The position numbers were made by a program, and so were the translations under genes. Shown one piece after another: positions 34,366-43,252 of a DNA stretch of 64,000 bases (positions are counted from its first letter, which is position 1; every line of letters starts with the position of its first letter). The stretch lies in contig NZ_JAMGBF010000022.1 in NCBI RefSeq assembly GCF_023516615.1, positions 62,001-126,000 on the forward strand, written 5' to 3'. The stretch is from Streptomyces panaciradicis (GTDB lineage: Bacteria; Actinomycetota; Actinomycetes; Streptomycetales; Streptomycetaceae). The notes below the pieces were generated by a model. That model was not told the DNA's origin. It made no database searches and worked only from the letters and a program-made list of their open reading frames with translations.

Positions 34366-34649
34366 ATGGCTCTGATTCCGGAAGCGTCGAGCGCTCAGAC
34401 ATGGGCAGGGCCGCTGTCGGCTTGCCGCTCACCCGCCTGCCCTGTCCGCTCCGGTTGCCCTGCTCAACTGGGCGGCGAGACGGACGGCGGTCTTCTCCCC
34501 GGCTCGCTGCCTTATCAGACCCTCTTTGGCAGCTGCACGAAGCCAGACCTCCGAGCTGTCCCCATCGGCCTTCAGCACCCGCGCGGTCACCACTACGGGA
34601 TTCAGACCGCCGGCACCGCCGCTGGCAACGATGCGGATAGTTTCGTCCT
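34366..34649. other. unassigned segment with a minus-strand open frame
   Basis: On the minus strand a frame ending at 34429 reads VLKADGDSSEVWLRAAAKEG and onward, with coding-like composition but no clear start and no family I recognise. It may be the tail of another broken gene. Confidence 0.25.
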
Positions 34650-34938
34650 CACCAAGGCGAACTGTCCTGCTCGTCGGCGACGCCGCCGGCTACATAGACG
34701 CCCTCACCGGCGAGGGCATCGCCCTCGCACTGGCCACGGCCGGGGCCGCCGTCCGCTGCCTGACTACCGGACGCCCTGACACGTACGAGCACGCCTGGGC
34801 CCGACTGACCCGCCGCCACCGACTGCTGCCGGCGCCCTCTTGGCCGCCACCCGCCGCCCCGCCACCGCCCGCCTCATCGTCCCCGCAGCATCCCGGCTCC
34901 CCCCACTGTACTCAGCAGCGGTCCACGCACTGCAGTAA
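34650..34938 (+). pseudogene. FAD-dependent oxidoreductase, C-terminal fragment with frameshift
   Basis: TVLLVGDAAGYIDALTGEGIALAL is the GD(A)AG FAD-binding motif of geranylgeranyl-reductase/monooxygenase-type flavoproteins. The frame shifts near 34835; the +1 frame then continues GALLAATRRPATARLIVPAA and ends at TAA 34936-34938. The N-terminal Rossmann part is missing. Confidence 0.65.
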
Positions 34939-35458
34939 CGGTAGGCCGGACCTGGAGACCGCCTGTGTCCCGTGGCCGGGCACAGAGATCGTCTCGCCCT
35001 GTGGCCCGGAGGCCCGCTGCAGCCAGAAACTCACCTCGGCCAGGACGGAGGCACGAGCGCCGTCCTACTCAGCCTGCACCCACGAGGGACTGTCGGAGTC
35101 AGTGATCAGCCCCCTGCGCAGTGACATCAATCGCCCTCGACTGTCCACATCCTGAGATGGGGCGGCTTCGGGCCGTCTTTCCCACTGGGGCAGGACTACC
35201 ATGCTGTACAAGCGTCCCAGACCCCGGCGGCTTGTCGTTGAGCGACACAGATGGCTGCGCGGAGCGGACCTCTCGTCCGTCACCCGACGCATCCCTGGAG
35301 AGAAACCGGGCGGACCCCATGTCCTGTTGCGCAGGCCCTCGGACCGGCCGTTGTTCCGCCTCCGCCGCACGTACGTCCCTGTCGGCGGCGCGTCAGGAGG
35401 AGCCGAGGCTCCCGGCGTCCCCATCTCGCTGCCTGATGGTCTTCTGAACCGAGGCGTC
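34939..35458. other. non-coding region upstream of the STAS gene
   Basis: These 520 bases have no convincing gene. They contain one arm of an inverted dispersed repeat (35214-35390) and the likely promoter of the STAS operon. Confidence 0.45.
35214..35390 (+). repeat. dispersed repeat, copy A
   Basis: About 175 bases that match the complement of 42735-42910 at roughly three bases in four, with exact blocks such as ACACAGATGGCTG and GGACCGGCCGTTG. It lies directly upstream of the STAS gene, so a regulatory or mobile origin is possible. Confidence 0.65.
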
Positions 35459-35884
35459 ATGCCCCTCCCACAGCTCGCCATCTATCGTCATGACCGACGG
35501 AAACGGGCACTGATCACCCTGGCTGGTGAGATCGACCTGGATACGGCACCGCTGGTGTGCGCGGCGCTGGCGCGATGCCTGAGCGACGGCATCCGCGTCC
35601 TCGATGTCGACCTCACCCCTGTGACCTTCTGCGACTGCAGCGGCCTCAACGCCTTCCTCTACGCCGCGCAGCGGACCAGGGAGGCCGGCGGGACCCTACG
35701 ACTGCACAATCCGCCGCCGTCACTGGCGCACATCCTCGACCTCACCGGTTGCGGGTTCCTGCTTCTCGGCCTTCCGCTCGGGCATCTTCCACCGTCTCTC
35801 GGGGACGTCCCCGACCCGGTCGCTCCGGCCCTGCCGGACCGGAGTGTTCCGCTGGTGACCGTCCTCACGGGCGATGTGCGGTGA
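35459..35884 (+). CDS. STAS-domain anti-anti-sigma factor
   Basis: A 141-residue protein with a SpoIIAA-type STAS domain: ALITLAGEIDLDTAPLV, then VLDVDLTPVTFCDCSGLNAFLYAA, where the Ser in DCSGL is the expected phosphorylation site. A Pro-rich tail of 30 residues follows. It should bind an anti-sigma kinase and release a stress sigma factor. ATG 35459 has GAGG five bases upstream; the preceding codons CTG-AAC-CGA-GGC-GTC match the ATG-started N-terminus of the paralogue at 44718, so a CTG start at 35444 is possible. The stop overlaps the next start. Confidence 0.85.
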   Translation: MPLPQLAIYRHDRRKRALITLAGEIDLDTAPLVCAALARCLSDGIRVLDVDLTPVTFCDCSGLNAFLYAAQRTREAGGTLRLHNPPPSLAHILDLTGCGFLLLGLPLGHLPPSLGDVPDPVAPALPDRSVPLVTVLTGDVR

Positions 35885-36546
35885 TGGCCCAGCCCGGACA
35901 GGGGCAGCCGCACGAGCGGCATGCGGGCGAGTCGTCCACCATGGACGCGGCGCGGTTGCGCCGCGTTAACCGCTGGCTGGCGCAGGACCTGGGCGAGGAG
36001 CTGGGGGATCTGTACGTCGACTCCCGAGAGACGTCCGCCGCTGAGGCGTACCGCAGCCGCAGCCGCCAAGACTTCCTGAACCGTCTCACCGGCGACATCC
36101 GGCGGTCGGGGTTCGCCATGGTGATCGCGGAGACGGACCACCTGGTGGGGTGCGTCTTCGGGTTCCCGGTGGCCAGTGACGGCATCTGGTGGCTCGGGTT
36201 CGACGGAGCACTGCCGCAGAGCATCGAGCAGCTCACCGCGTCCGGCGGCGTCTTCGCGATCACCGGCATCCTGGTCCGGCCACACTCACAGGACCAGGAC
36301 GTGGCCCGCCGTCTGCAGGAGCGGCTGCTGAGCGGCCACCAGGCATCCCTCGGCGCCACCTTGGTGGATCCGGGTGATCACCTGACCCTCGCGTCGCTCC
36401 GCTCCTGGGGATGGCGGGACATGGGAGAGGTGCGGCGGCCGGCGGACCCGACCATGTTCCGTGCACTGGTACTCCCCCTCGGGGAACGCACGACGGCGCG
36501 GCTGGAGGGCCTGGCCCACGATGCCTGGACCCGGTGGCCCGGATGA
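35884..36546 (+). CDS. GNAT-like acetyltransferase protein
   Basis: A 220-residue protein with a GNAT-like pattern: RSGFAMVIAETDHLVGCVFGFPV, then GVFAITGILVRPHSQDQDVARRLQERLLSGH (acetyl-CoA loop region) and LASLRSWGWRDMG. The R/Q-x-x-G-x-G/A loop is poorly matched, so binding of acetyl-CoA is uncertain. Translationally coupled to the STAS gene (TGATG) and to the following GAF-ANTAR gene (ATGA), making one regulatory operon. Confidence 0.65.
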   Translation: MAQPGQGQPHERHAGESSTMDAARLRRVNRWLAQDLGEELGDLYVDSRETSAAEAYRSRSRQDFLNRLTGDIRRSGFAMVIAETDHLVGCVFGFPVASDGIWWLGFDGALPQSIEQLTASGGVFAITGILVRPHSQDQDVARRLQERLLSGHQASLGATLVDPGDHLTLASLRSWGWRDMGEVRRPADPTMFRALVLPLGERTTARLEGLAHDAWTRWPG

Positions 36547-37304
36547 GGGCCGACAGCCGGTCGGCCCGCATCCAGGTGCTGGTCGCCGAGCAGGCCGCCC
36601 GCCGCGGCGCCCCGGTCGGTGTGGTGGACGTGTGCACCGCGGCCGTGGCCGCCTTGCCGGTCGGCGGAGCCGGGGTGTCGGCGATGTCCCGGACCGCAGC
36701 AAGCCATCCGCTGTGCAGCACCGACACCATCAGCGAGCAGTTGGAGGAGCTCCAGCTCACCCTGGGCGAGGGCCCCTGCGTGGACGCCTTCACCCACGGC
36801 GCGGCCGTCCTGTCCTCCGATCTGCTGACCGGCGGGCTGCAGGACCGCTGGCCCGTCTTCGCCGACGCGGCCCTGGAAGCCGGGGCACGCGCCGTCTTCG
36901 CACTCCCCCTGCAGATCGGGGCGATCAGCCCGGGAGTCCTCGACCTGTATGCCGACGTGCCGACCGTGCTGGACGCAGAGCAGCTGGCCGACGCGCTGGC
37001 GTTCGCCGATCTCGCGACGCTGCTCCTGCTCGACGCGCGGATCGACGGGACGGGCGCGCAGGCCGGCGCACCGCCCCGGGACCACGGCTTGGAGGACCTG
37101 GGCGGATACCGGGCGGAGATCGACCAGGCCACCGGCATCCTCACCGTCCAGCTCGGCGTCGGCATCGACGAAGCCTTCGTCCGGCTCCGCGCCCACGCCT
37201 ATACGCAAGGGCGCCGGCTCGCCGACGTGGCCGCCGACGTGGTGGCCCACCGACTCCGCTTCCTCCCGGACAGCGAACCGAAACGGACCGACAACGGCAA
37301 CTGA
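36543..37304 (+). CDS. GAF-ANTAR regulator
   Basis: A 253-residue protein with GAF domain (about 15-175, LGEGPCVDAFTHGAAVLSSD) and ANTAR domain (about 185-245: YRAEIDQATGILTVQLGVGIDEAFVRLRAHAY). Closest in this window to the protein at 17503. ATG 36543 overlaps the upstream stop. Likely an RNA-binding antiterminator controlled by a small signal. Confidence 0.87.
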   Translation: MRADSRSARIQVLVAEQAARRGAPVGVVDVCTAAVAALPVGGAGVSAMSRTAASHPLCSTDTISEQLEELQLTLGEGPCVDAFTHGAAVLSSDLLTGGLQDRWPVFADAALEAGARAVFALPLQIGAISPGVLDLYADVPTVLDAEQLADALAFADLATLLLLDARIDGTGAQAGAPPRDHGLEDLGGYRAEIDQATGILTVQLGVGIDEAFVRLRAHAYTQGRRLADVAADVVAHRLRFLPDSEPKRTDNGN

Positions 37305-37382
37305 CCCATCGGCTCAGGCCGACGAACGTGCTGCGCTTCCCCCCGCCTCCCGGCGGGACTAGTCTCAATCGAGGGTGTCACG

Positions 37383-38099
37383 ATGAATCAGCAGCTCCTG
37401 GCCAAGACCTTCGTCGAACTGGCGGACAACCTGGTCGCCGACTTCGACCTCATCGATTTCCTGCGCCTGCTCACCGACCGCTGCGTGAGCATGCTCGATG
37501 CGAGCGCCGCCGGGCTGTTGCTAGCCGACGGGGACGGCAAACTGCGCGTGATGGCCGCCTCCGACGAAGAGGTGCGCCTGCTGGAACTCTTCCAGCTCCA
37601 GAACGACGAGGGCCCCTGCCTGGAGTGCTTCAGTACCGGCGCACCGGTGATCGTCCCCGACCTGACGCGGGAGGCCGACCGCTGGCCGCGCTTCGTCACG
37701 GCGGCCCACCGCAGCGGGTTCGGCGCCGTCCAGGCCCTGCCGATGCGCTTGCGTGCGGAGACCGTGGGCGCCCTGAACCTCTTCCGCGCCGCGCCCGGCC
37801 CCTTCGACGCGCCCGACACACTCATCGCCCAAGCCCTGGCCGACGTAGCCACCATCAGCCTCCTACAGCAACGCTCCACCCAGCGCAGCACCGCGCTCAA
37901 CGAACAACTGCAGACCGCGCTGAACAGCCGCGTACTGATCGAACAGGCCAAGGGCAAACTCGCCGAACGACAGAGCATCGACATGGAACGGGCCTTCACC
38001 GCCCTGCGTGGCTACGCCCGCGCCCACAACCGGCGACTGTCCGATGTGGCCCGCGCCTTCATCGACGACTCCGAACCCCTCCCCGGGCTGGTGACCTGA
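37383..38099 (+). CDS. GAF-ANTAR regulator
   Basis: A 238-residue protein: GAF domain (about 20-160, NDEGPCLECFSTGAPVIVPD) and ANTAR domain (about 175-230: LIEQAKGKLAERQSIDMERAFTALRGYARAHN). It parallels the protein at 18319, so both regions carry a pair made of the same two subtypes. It follows the previous gene by 78 bases. Confidence 0.87.
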   Translation: MNQQLLAKTFVELADNLVADFDLIDFLRLLTDRCVSMLDASAAGLLLADGDGKLRVMAASDEEVRLLELFQLQNDEGPCLECFSTGAPVIVPDLTREADRWPRFVTAAHRSGFGAVQALPMRLRAETVGALNLFRAAPGPFDAPDTLIAQALADVATISLLQQRSTQRSTALNEQLQTALNSRVLIEQAKGKLAERQSIDMERAFTALRGYARAHNRRLSDVARAFIDDSEPLPGLVT

Positions 38100-38181
38100 C
38101 CACCCTGGCGCGGGCTGTCGCCTCCGCGGACGCTGCCGAAGGGGCTCCGGCAGCGGCTCTGGCAGTGGCACGGGGCGGCGT

Positions 38182-39015
38182 TCACAGCCGGCGCCAGCGA
38201 GCCGAGGCGAAGGAGAAGGCACCGAAGAGGATCAGCCCGATCGCGACGGCGACCAGGAGCCACGGTCCTACCGATGTCTGCGCGAAGCTCCGGAGCGTCG
38301 CGTCCATGCCCTTGGCCTCGTCCGGATCGAAGCGGACGGCTGCCACCAGGACGAAGATCCCGGCCGCGGCGAACACCCCGCCCCGTGCCACGCCTCCGAC
38401 CACGCCCAGAGCGGTGACGACCTGCTTCGTACGGTGGCTCATGCTGCCGGTGTCCAACTGCTTCAGGAAGCTTCGCATGGCTGCCCGGACGGCGAGTACC
38501 GCGCCGATGCCGATCAGGAGGCAGCCCGCGGCTCCCACCAGCACCTGCCCGTACGACAGTTTGAGCGCCGATGCCGTCCAGTCCTGCGACTGCGCGTTGC
38601 CGCTGGAGCCCTGGCCGCCCCCGGCGGCGTACACCGCCGTAGTCCAGCAGACGAAGGCGTAGAAGACCGCCCGCCCGCCGTCCAGCGCGCGCGAACCCGC
38701 CTTCCGCCGGGTCCCCCTTGTGAGCACGGCGCGGGCTCCCCGCCAGAGCGCCATGGCCGCGAAACCGACGACCAGCGCCCAGAGCATCGCTTTCCCGAAG
38801 GGCTGCGTCGCGATCTCGTGCAGCGCGCCCTGCCGGTCCGCCTGACCGCCGCCGCTCCCGACGGCGATCCGGATGGACAGCAGCCCGATCAGTACGTACA
38901 CGATGCCGCGCGCGACAAAGCCCGCCCGCCCTGCGGCGGTCAGCGTCTCGCGCTCCGTGGAACGGGCTGCGGACTTCGCGCCCCGGCCACGCCCTTGTGC
39001 GGTGGACGACGTCAC
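38182..39015 (-). CDS. DUF1206 membrane protein
   Basis: A 277-residue integral membrane protein with three repeats of a two-helix unit (GFVARGIVYVLIGLLSIRIA, GRAVFYAFVCWTTAVYA, GVARGGVFAAAGIFVLVAA), the hallmark of DUF1206. Each unit starts with a conserved G/R-G motif. Function unknown. Convergent with the GAF-ANTAR gene. Confidence 0.88.
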   Translation of the reverse strand: MTSSTAQGRGRGAKSAARSTERETLTAAGRAGFVARGIVYVLIGLLSIRIAVGSGGGQADRQGALHEIATQPFGKAMLWALVVGFAAMALWRGARAVLTRGTRRKAGSRALDGGRAVFYAFVCWTTAVYAAGGGQGSSGNAQSQDWTASALKLSYGQVLVGAAGCLLIGIGAVLAVRAAMRSFLKQLDTGSMSHRTKQVVTALGVVGGVARGGVFAAAGIFVLVAAVRFDPDEAKGMDATLRSFAQTSVGPWLLVAVAIGLILFGAFSFASARWRRL

Positions 39016-39234
39016 GAAGTCCTCCCCATGGTGTGGACGCGCGATACGCGCCGTAGCCGGTCGCGGTCGGCCCGGCCGACGCGTTCGGTGACCCGGTACC
39101 TCAACGCCTGTGCCTTGTGCCTGATGGTCCGTCCGACGCTCATGGCAGCCTCCTGCCTGTCCGGTGAGTGGGCGCCCGCGTGATCGCCGGGCAGGCCGTT
39201 GATCCCGCGGGCAGGATCGAGCCTCCGGAACGGA

Positions 39235-39384
39235 CTACCTGCGGCGGCTACGACCGCGCCCGCGCATCGCGAAGCCGACGATCCAGAGGACCAGGAGGAC
39301 GGCGGCGACCCACCACAGGATCTGCAGGGTGAAGCCGAACCCGAAGACCACCAGGATCAGCAGAAAGAAAAGAATCCAGATCAT
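39235..39384 (-). CDS. 49-residue hydrophobic protein
   Basis: ATG 39384 has GGAGG eight bases upstream and opens 49 codons: two hydrophobic helices (IWILFFLLILVVFGFGFTL, ILWWVAAVLLVLWIVGFAM) and an Arg-rich end (RGRGRSRRR). A widespread type of small Streptomyces membrane protein. It resembles, in inverted orientation, the protein at 40096. Confidence 0.7.
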   Translation of the reverse strand: MIWILFFLLILVVFGFGFTLQILWWVAAVLLVLWIVGFAMRGRGRSRRR

Positions 39385-39501
39385 TGCCGGGCCTCCAGAT
39401 CGCGGGGATTTCCTGATGTCCGCGGGGTCCGGGCGAAGCGGGAAGGTGGAATGCCGCGCCCGAATGATCCGGAGTGGCATGGCCCTACACCGTGCTGCCA
39501 G

Positions 39502-39714
39502 TCAACGCCCGGCATCCTCCCTTGTCAACGCGGTGTCGACACTGAGGAGTTGGGGGAGCTGAGCAGGGGCCGCCGGGGTGAACGGAGCCTCGGCGGGTGG
39601 TTCGGCCGGCTCGGTCGGCGACGTCGGCAGGACGTGGTCCTCCCACCAGGACAGGGCCATCACGACGGCGAGCAGGACAAAGGGAGTTGAAGCCGGAACG
39701 ATCAGCGCGTACAT
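39502..39714 (-). CDS. 70-residue single-pass membrane protein
   Basis: Begins MYALIVPASTPFVLLAVVMALSWWEDHVL, a hydrophobic helix, then a Pro/Glu-rich tail. Similar short proteins starting with an ALIVP-type helix and an E/D-rich segment are common in Streptomyces. The ribosome binding site is weak. Function unknown. Confidence 0.55.
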   Translation of the reverse strand: MYALIVPASTPFVLLAVVMALSWWEDHVLPTSPTEPAEPPAEAPFTPAAPAQLPQLLSVDTALTREDAGR

Positions 39715-40095
39715 GCGTGCCGCCTGGTTCGGGATGCGTGCGACGCGGCGGGCAGCAGCTCGTTGCCCGCTTGAGGCACATCGGGCGCGCCGGGACCGCG
39801 TGACGCCGAGCGTGTGCGGGAACGGCCTCGCCCGTGACGCGGCGGGCCCCGGCACCGATGCGCGGGGTGCGCCCCCGGAAGGAACGCGAGAGGTGATCGA
39901 CGCTGCCGGGGGCACGGGCGGCATGCCACACGCTAGCCCTCGCGGCGGTTTTCCGACAGGTGTCAAGCAGCCATCCACGCCGGGCAGACGCGCTGACCTC
40001 GCACGGTATCCACAACCCTCGTGCAGGACTACGCTCTGGTGTGAGGCCCCAGTCCCCGGTATCGACGCATTGTCCAACTCCCGGGGAGGCCCACC

Positions 40096-40380
40096 GTGTT
40101 CGTCCTGCTTCTCATTCTCGTCGCCGCCCTGTTCGCCCTCGGCTTCCTTCACCCGATCTGGTGGGTGGCCGCAGCGGTGCTGGTGTACGGCACGACCCGG
40201 TACGCCCGCGATCGTGGCGGAGTCCGGGGCCGCGGCGGCGGTTCCGATCCCGGGGACTACGACTACCGGGACTACCAGGAGCGCCGGGACCGTCAGGACC
40301 GCTGGGAGCGCCGCTACAGCCGGCAGAACCGGGGGCGCTGGCAGCGCGAGGACCGCCGGGACCACGAACACCACAGGTGA
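40096..40380 (+). CDS. membrane protein with charged tail
   Basis: A 94-residue protein: hydrophobic N-terminal helix pair (FVLLLILVAALFALGFL, IWWVAAAVLVYG) and a long Arg/Asp/Tyr-rich tail (DYDYRDYQERRDRQDRWERR). GTG 40096 has GGGGAGG upstream. The hydrophobic half matches the 49-residue protein at 39235. Confidence 0.65.
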   Translation: MFVLLLILVAALFALGFLHPIWWVAAAVLVYGTTRYARDRGGVRGRGGGSDPGDYDYRDYQERRDRQDRWERRYSRQNRGRWQREDRRDHEHHR

Positions 40381-40462
40381 CGCGTGGAGCGACCTGGCAG
40401 TCATGTGTGCCGGACGGTTTCAGCCGGACCGGGCACGTCGAACTCATTGAGAGGTGCATGTC

Positions 40463-40858
40463 ATGCATCGCACGACCCTGTTACATGAGGACTTCTGGAA
40501 GCTGCGGGCCGAGGCCACGTGGGGGAACGCAGCCTCTGGAGACGATCTCGTCGCACTGCGCGCCGAGAACGATCAGCTGCGGCGGGCGATGGCCGGCCGC
40601 GCCGTCATCGACCAGGCCCGCGGCATGATGATGGTTCTGACCCCTTGCGGCCGCGGGACGGCCAGGGACCTCCTGGTCGACATCTCGCGGCAGTGCCACA
40701 CCAAACTCGCCGAGGTGGCCGCGGCCGTGGTCGCCGCCTGGGAGGGCAAGCCGCTCCCGGAGCGGATGCAGCGGGCGCTACGGCGTGCACTTCGGCGGCT
40801 GCACGCGGAAGACCGAGACGGTGAGACTCACCCCCCGGCCGATGAGCCGTCCAAGTAG
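40463..40858 (+). CDS. stand-alone ANTAR protein
   Basis: A 131-residue protein with a short coiled-coil (DDLVALRAENDQLRRAM) leading into an ANTAR domain (AVIDQARGMMMVLTPCGRGTARDLLVDISRQCHTKLAEVAAAV). It lacks GAF or receiver input, so regulation would be through partners. ATG 40463 was preferred over an in-frame GTG nine bases upstream because GAGAGG is then well spaced. Confidence 0.8.
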   Translation: MHRTTLLHEDFWKLRAEATWGNAASGDDLVALRAENDQLRRAMAGRAVIDQARGMMMVLTPCGRGTARDLLVDISRQCHTKLAEVAAAVVAAWEGKPLPERMQRALRRALRRLHAEDRDGETHPPADEPSK

Positions 40859-40867
40859 GGAGAGGCC

Positions 40868-41224
40868 ATGATTCACGCAGCCGACGTCCGGGAATGGCGC
40901 AACCGCGACGTCGTCGACACCGAGTCGCACAAGATCGGTGTCCTGGAGGCGGTCTACGTCGACACCACCACCGACCAGCCGGCCATGGCCACGGTACGGA
41001 CCGGACTGCCCACCCGGCACCGCCTGGTCTTCGTCCCCCTTCAGGACGCGATCGCCGGGCCGGACTATCTCAGGGTCGGCTACGACAGGGCACTGGTGAA
41101 GCAGGCCCCGTCGATCGGCACCGACGACGTGCTTCCCGCCGAGCAGGAGGAAGCGATCTTCAAGCACTACGGACTGCCCTACCAGGCCGGTGCGGCCGGC
41201 GAACGGCAACTGGCGCGCCGCTGA
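40868..41224 (+). CDS. PRC-barrel domain protein
   Basis: A 118-residue protein with a PRC-barrel: VREWRNRDVVDTESHKIGVLEAVYVDTTTDQPAMATV, followed by RHRLVFVPLQDAIAGPDYLRVGYDRALVKQAPSI. Such proteins are found in stress loci and ribosome-maturation factors. Nine bases after the ANTAR gene, so one operon. Confidence 0.85.
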   Translation: MIHAADVREWRNRDVVDTESHKIGVLEAVYVDTTTDQPAMATVRTGLPTRHRLVFVPLQDAIAGPDYLRVGYDRALVKQAPSIGTDDVLPAEQEEAIFKHYGLPYQAGAAGERQLARR

Positions 41225-41979
41225 CCACCTACGGACGCGACGACTGCCGTGTTCGCCGCGGCAGACGGTCGTCGGCGGGGGCTCCTTGGCGAGGTGCCCT
41301 CGCGGCCGGTGATGACGTGACGGCGGGTGGGCATGCCCAGGTCGAGGGCCCGGCGGGTGCGTGTCTGCTCTGCGTCGAGCTGCGCGAGCTGGTCCCGCGC
41401 CCCGGCGAGGCTGACTTGCAGACCCTCGACTTCATGCCGGCCGCCGTCTCGGATGCCGCGAACTCCGCGTCTGACCACATCGTGTGGCCGCTCATGTCAA
41501 AACTCCCGTGATGAGGGATGGGCGGGTTCTACGCAGCGCCGCTGGGTCTGGACAGTAGCCCGCGGACGGCGGCATCCCTCGGAATCGGAAGAAGACGAGC
41601 ATGCCGGACTCTGCGCTGGTAGGCGTGTGAGGTCGGCGCGCCACTCACTGCCGGAATGGCGGATATGAACCCACGACCTCTTCCCTCCGAATGAGGACTG
41701 GGCGTGATCAACGCCTGCCAGTTTCGCATTTCCGCAGGTCAGGGCGTTGGATTGGCAGGTCTCGGGTGGTGTTGGGAGGGCTCGGGGAGCGGGTCGGGTC
41801 CCAAACGGCTCCCAGCGGCTGGGCTTCCGTGGCGTACAGGGTGTCGTTCGTTATCGGAGGGGGCGGCGACCGGTGCGGTGGGACCAGCGGACGGCGATAA
41901 GGCCCAGCGCAGGGCTATCCGGGAACCTCTGCGTCGGGCCCTCGCGCGGTGACGGTATCGGCCGTGGTAGTCGACTGGC
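41225..41979. other. non-coding or decayed region
   Basis: These 755 bases have no gene with start site and motif. A minus-strand frame at 41179-41478 reads a possible coiled coil (VEGLQVSLAGARDQLAQLDAEQ) of uncertain reality. Confidence 0.4.
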
Positions 41980-42520
41980 ATGCCGATGAAGCCTTCCGAT
42001 GCCGCGGACCGTTCGTCTTGGTTCGGGCGGTTGCGCCGCGTGATCAGCCGTTCGCCAGTCGGGCGCGGAGGGCGGCGGAGCAGCGGTATTGAGCTGGGGT
42101 CGCGTTCGCTGGGCTTTGTGGCGCTTGGGTTCCTCACGCTGGTGCCACTGCTGTTCATCGTCTCCTCCGCCAGTCCCGAGCATGGGCGGGGGTTCGCGCA
42201 GTGGCTGGGGGAAGGGCTTGGTGTGCCGACAGCCTCCAGGCAGCAGGCCGAGCAGTTGTTCACTCGCGCCCGGCCAGGCCCTCCGGACCACGACCCCGTT
42301 CGGTATCGCTGCCCGTGCCGTGTTCGGCCTGACCTTCGGGGCGGCGGTGCAGACCGGCTACGAGAAGGTCTGGGACCTGCCGCCGGCCCGCTGGTGGGCA
42401 AGTTGGCGGCATGTGGTGTGGCTCGGCGTCCTCACCGGATACCTCTTCGTCTCCGCCACCACCATGCTGCGCCGCGAACCCCTGGCAGGTGGGGCCGTGG
42501 CCTCGCTGAGCGGCCAGGTC
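41980..42520 (+). pseudogene. YihY/BrkB-type membrane protein, frameshifted and truncated
   Basis: From ATG 41980 the frame reads a YihY/BrkB-like N-terminus (SRSLGFVALGFLTLVPLLFIVSSA). Near 42270 it must shift to continue as TPFGIAARAVFGLTFGAAVQTGYEKVWDL and WWASWRHVVWLGVLTGYLFVSA. It then stops resembling the family, so the second half is lost. Confidence 0.65.
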
Positions 42521-42534
42521 TGCTCCGCCGGCCA

Positions 42535-42690
42535 CGAGTGCGCGTCGCTCTACGGCCGCGAGCCCTCCGTCCATGAGATCGCCAAGTACACCGGCCTCAC
42601 CGAGGCGGAGGTGTGGCTGGGCCAAGAGGCGATGCGGAGCTTTACTTCCCTGTGCCTGGACGCCGTACCCGGCCGATCCGAGCACAGCCT
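42535..42690 (+). pseudogene. SigB/SigF-type sigma factor fragment
   Basis: The open frame continuing from the YihY remnant reads LYGREPSVHEIAKYTGLTEAEV and LGQEAMRSFTSLCLDAVPG, a sigma-70 region 3 segment of the SigB/F group. Regions 1-2 and 4 are absent. The junction with the YihY remnant shows a deletion between two once separate genes. Confidence 0.6.
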
Positions 42691-42734
42691 TCTGGTAGCG
42701 GGCGCGGTGGGCCGGAGTTCCGGCCCCCTGGGCG

Positions 42735-42910
42735 CGCTCCCGGCAGGGGCGAATTTTCGGCGGAGGCAGAGCAACGGCCGGTCCGATAGCCTGCGGAGCA
42801 GGACAGAGGACCCACCCAGTTCCCTCCGGGGATGCGCAGGGTGACAGACGAAAAGTCCGCACCCCACAGCCATCTGTGTTCAGCACTAGCATGTCGCCGG
42901 GGTCCGGGAC
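42735..42910 (-). repeat. dispersed repeat, copy B
   Basis: The complement of this stretch matches 35214-35390 (ACACAGATGGCTG, CGCATCCC, GGACCGGCCGTTG blocks retained). No gene starts directly downstream of it in the same direction as at copy A. Confidence 0.65.
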
Positions 42911-43252
42911 GTCTACACACAGCGTAGTGCTCGCGTCATGTACGGACCGTTCGAAGCAGCCCAACCCCAGGATATGGGCGCTGCAAAAAACGCGGTGGCT
43001 CACGCATATCCGAGGCACCGCACGGTATTCGCACGCGAAACGCCCAAGTCGGCCGCGTGGGGCGGTCCGTGCCTTGCCGTCCCGGTCCGGATGAGCCCCG
43101 CACTCGCCTGGGCACGATGCTGCCGACTGAGTCGGAGCCCCGTGGCGAAACGATCGTCGCGGGCGGGGCGGCGCGGAAAATCCCCGGGATCGCCGCAGCC
43201 GGGCAGCGGGTCCCTGTGGCGTCGGCCCTGTCTTCGCCGGGCGGTTGTCGGC

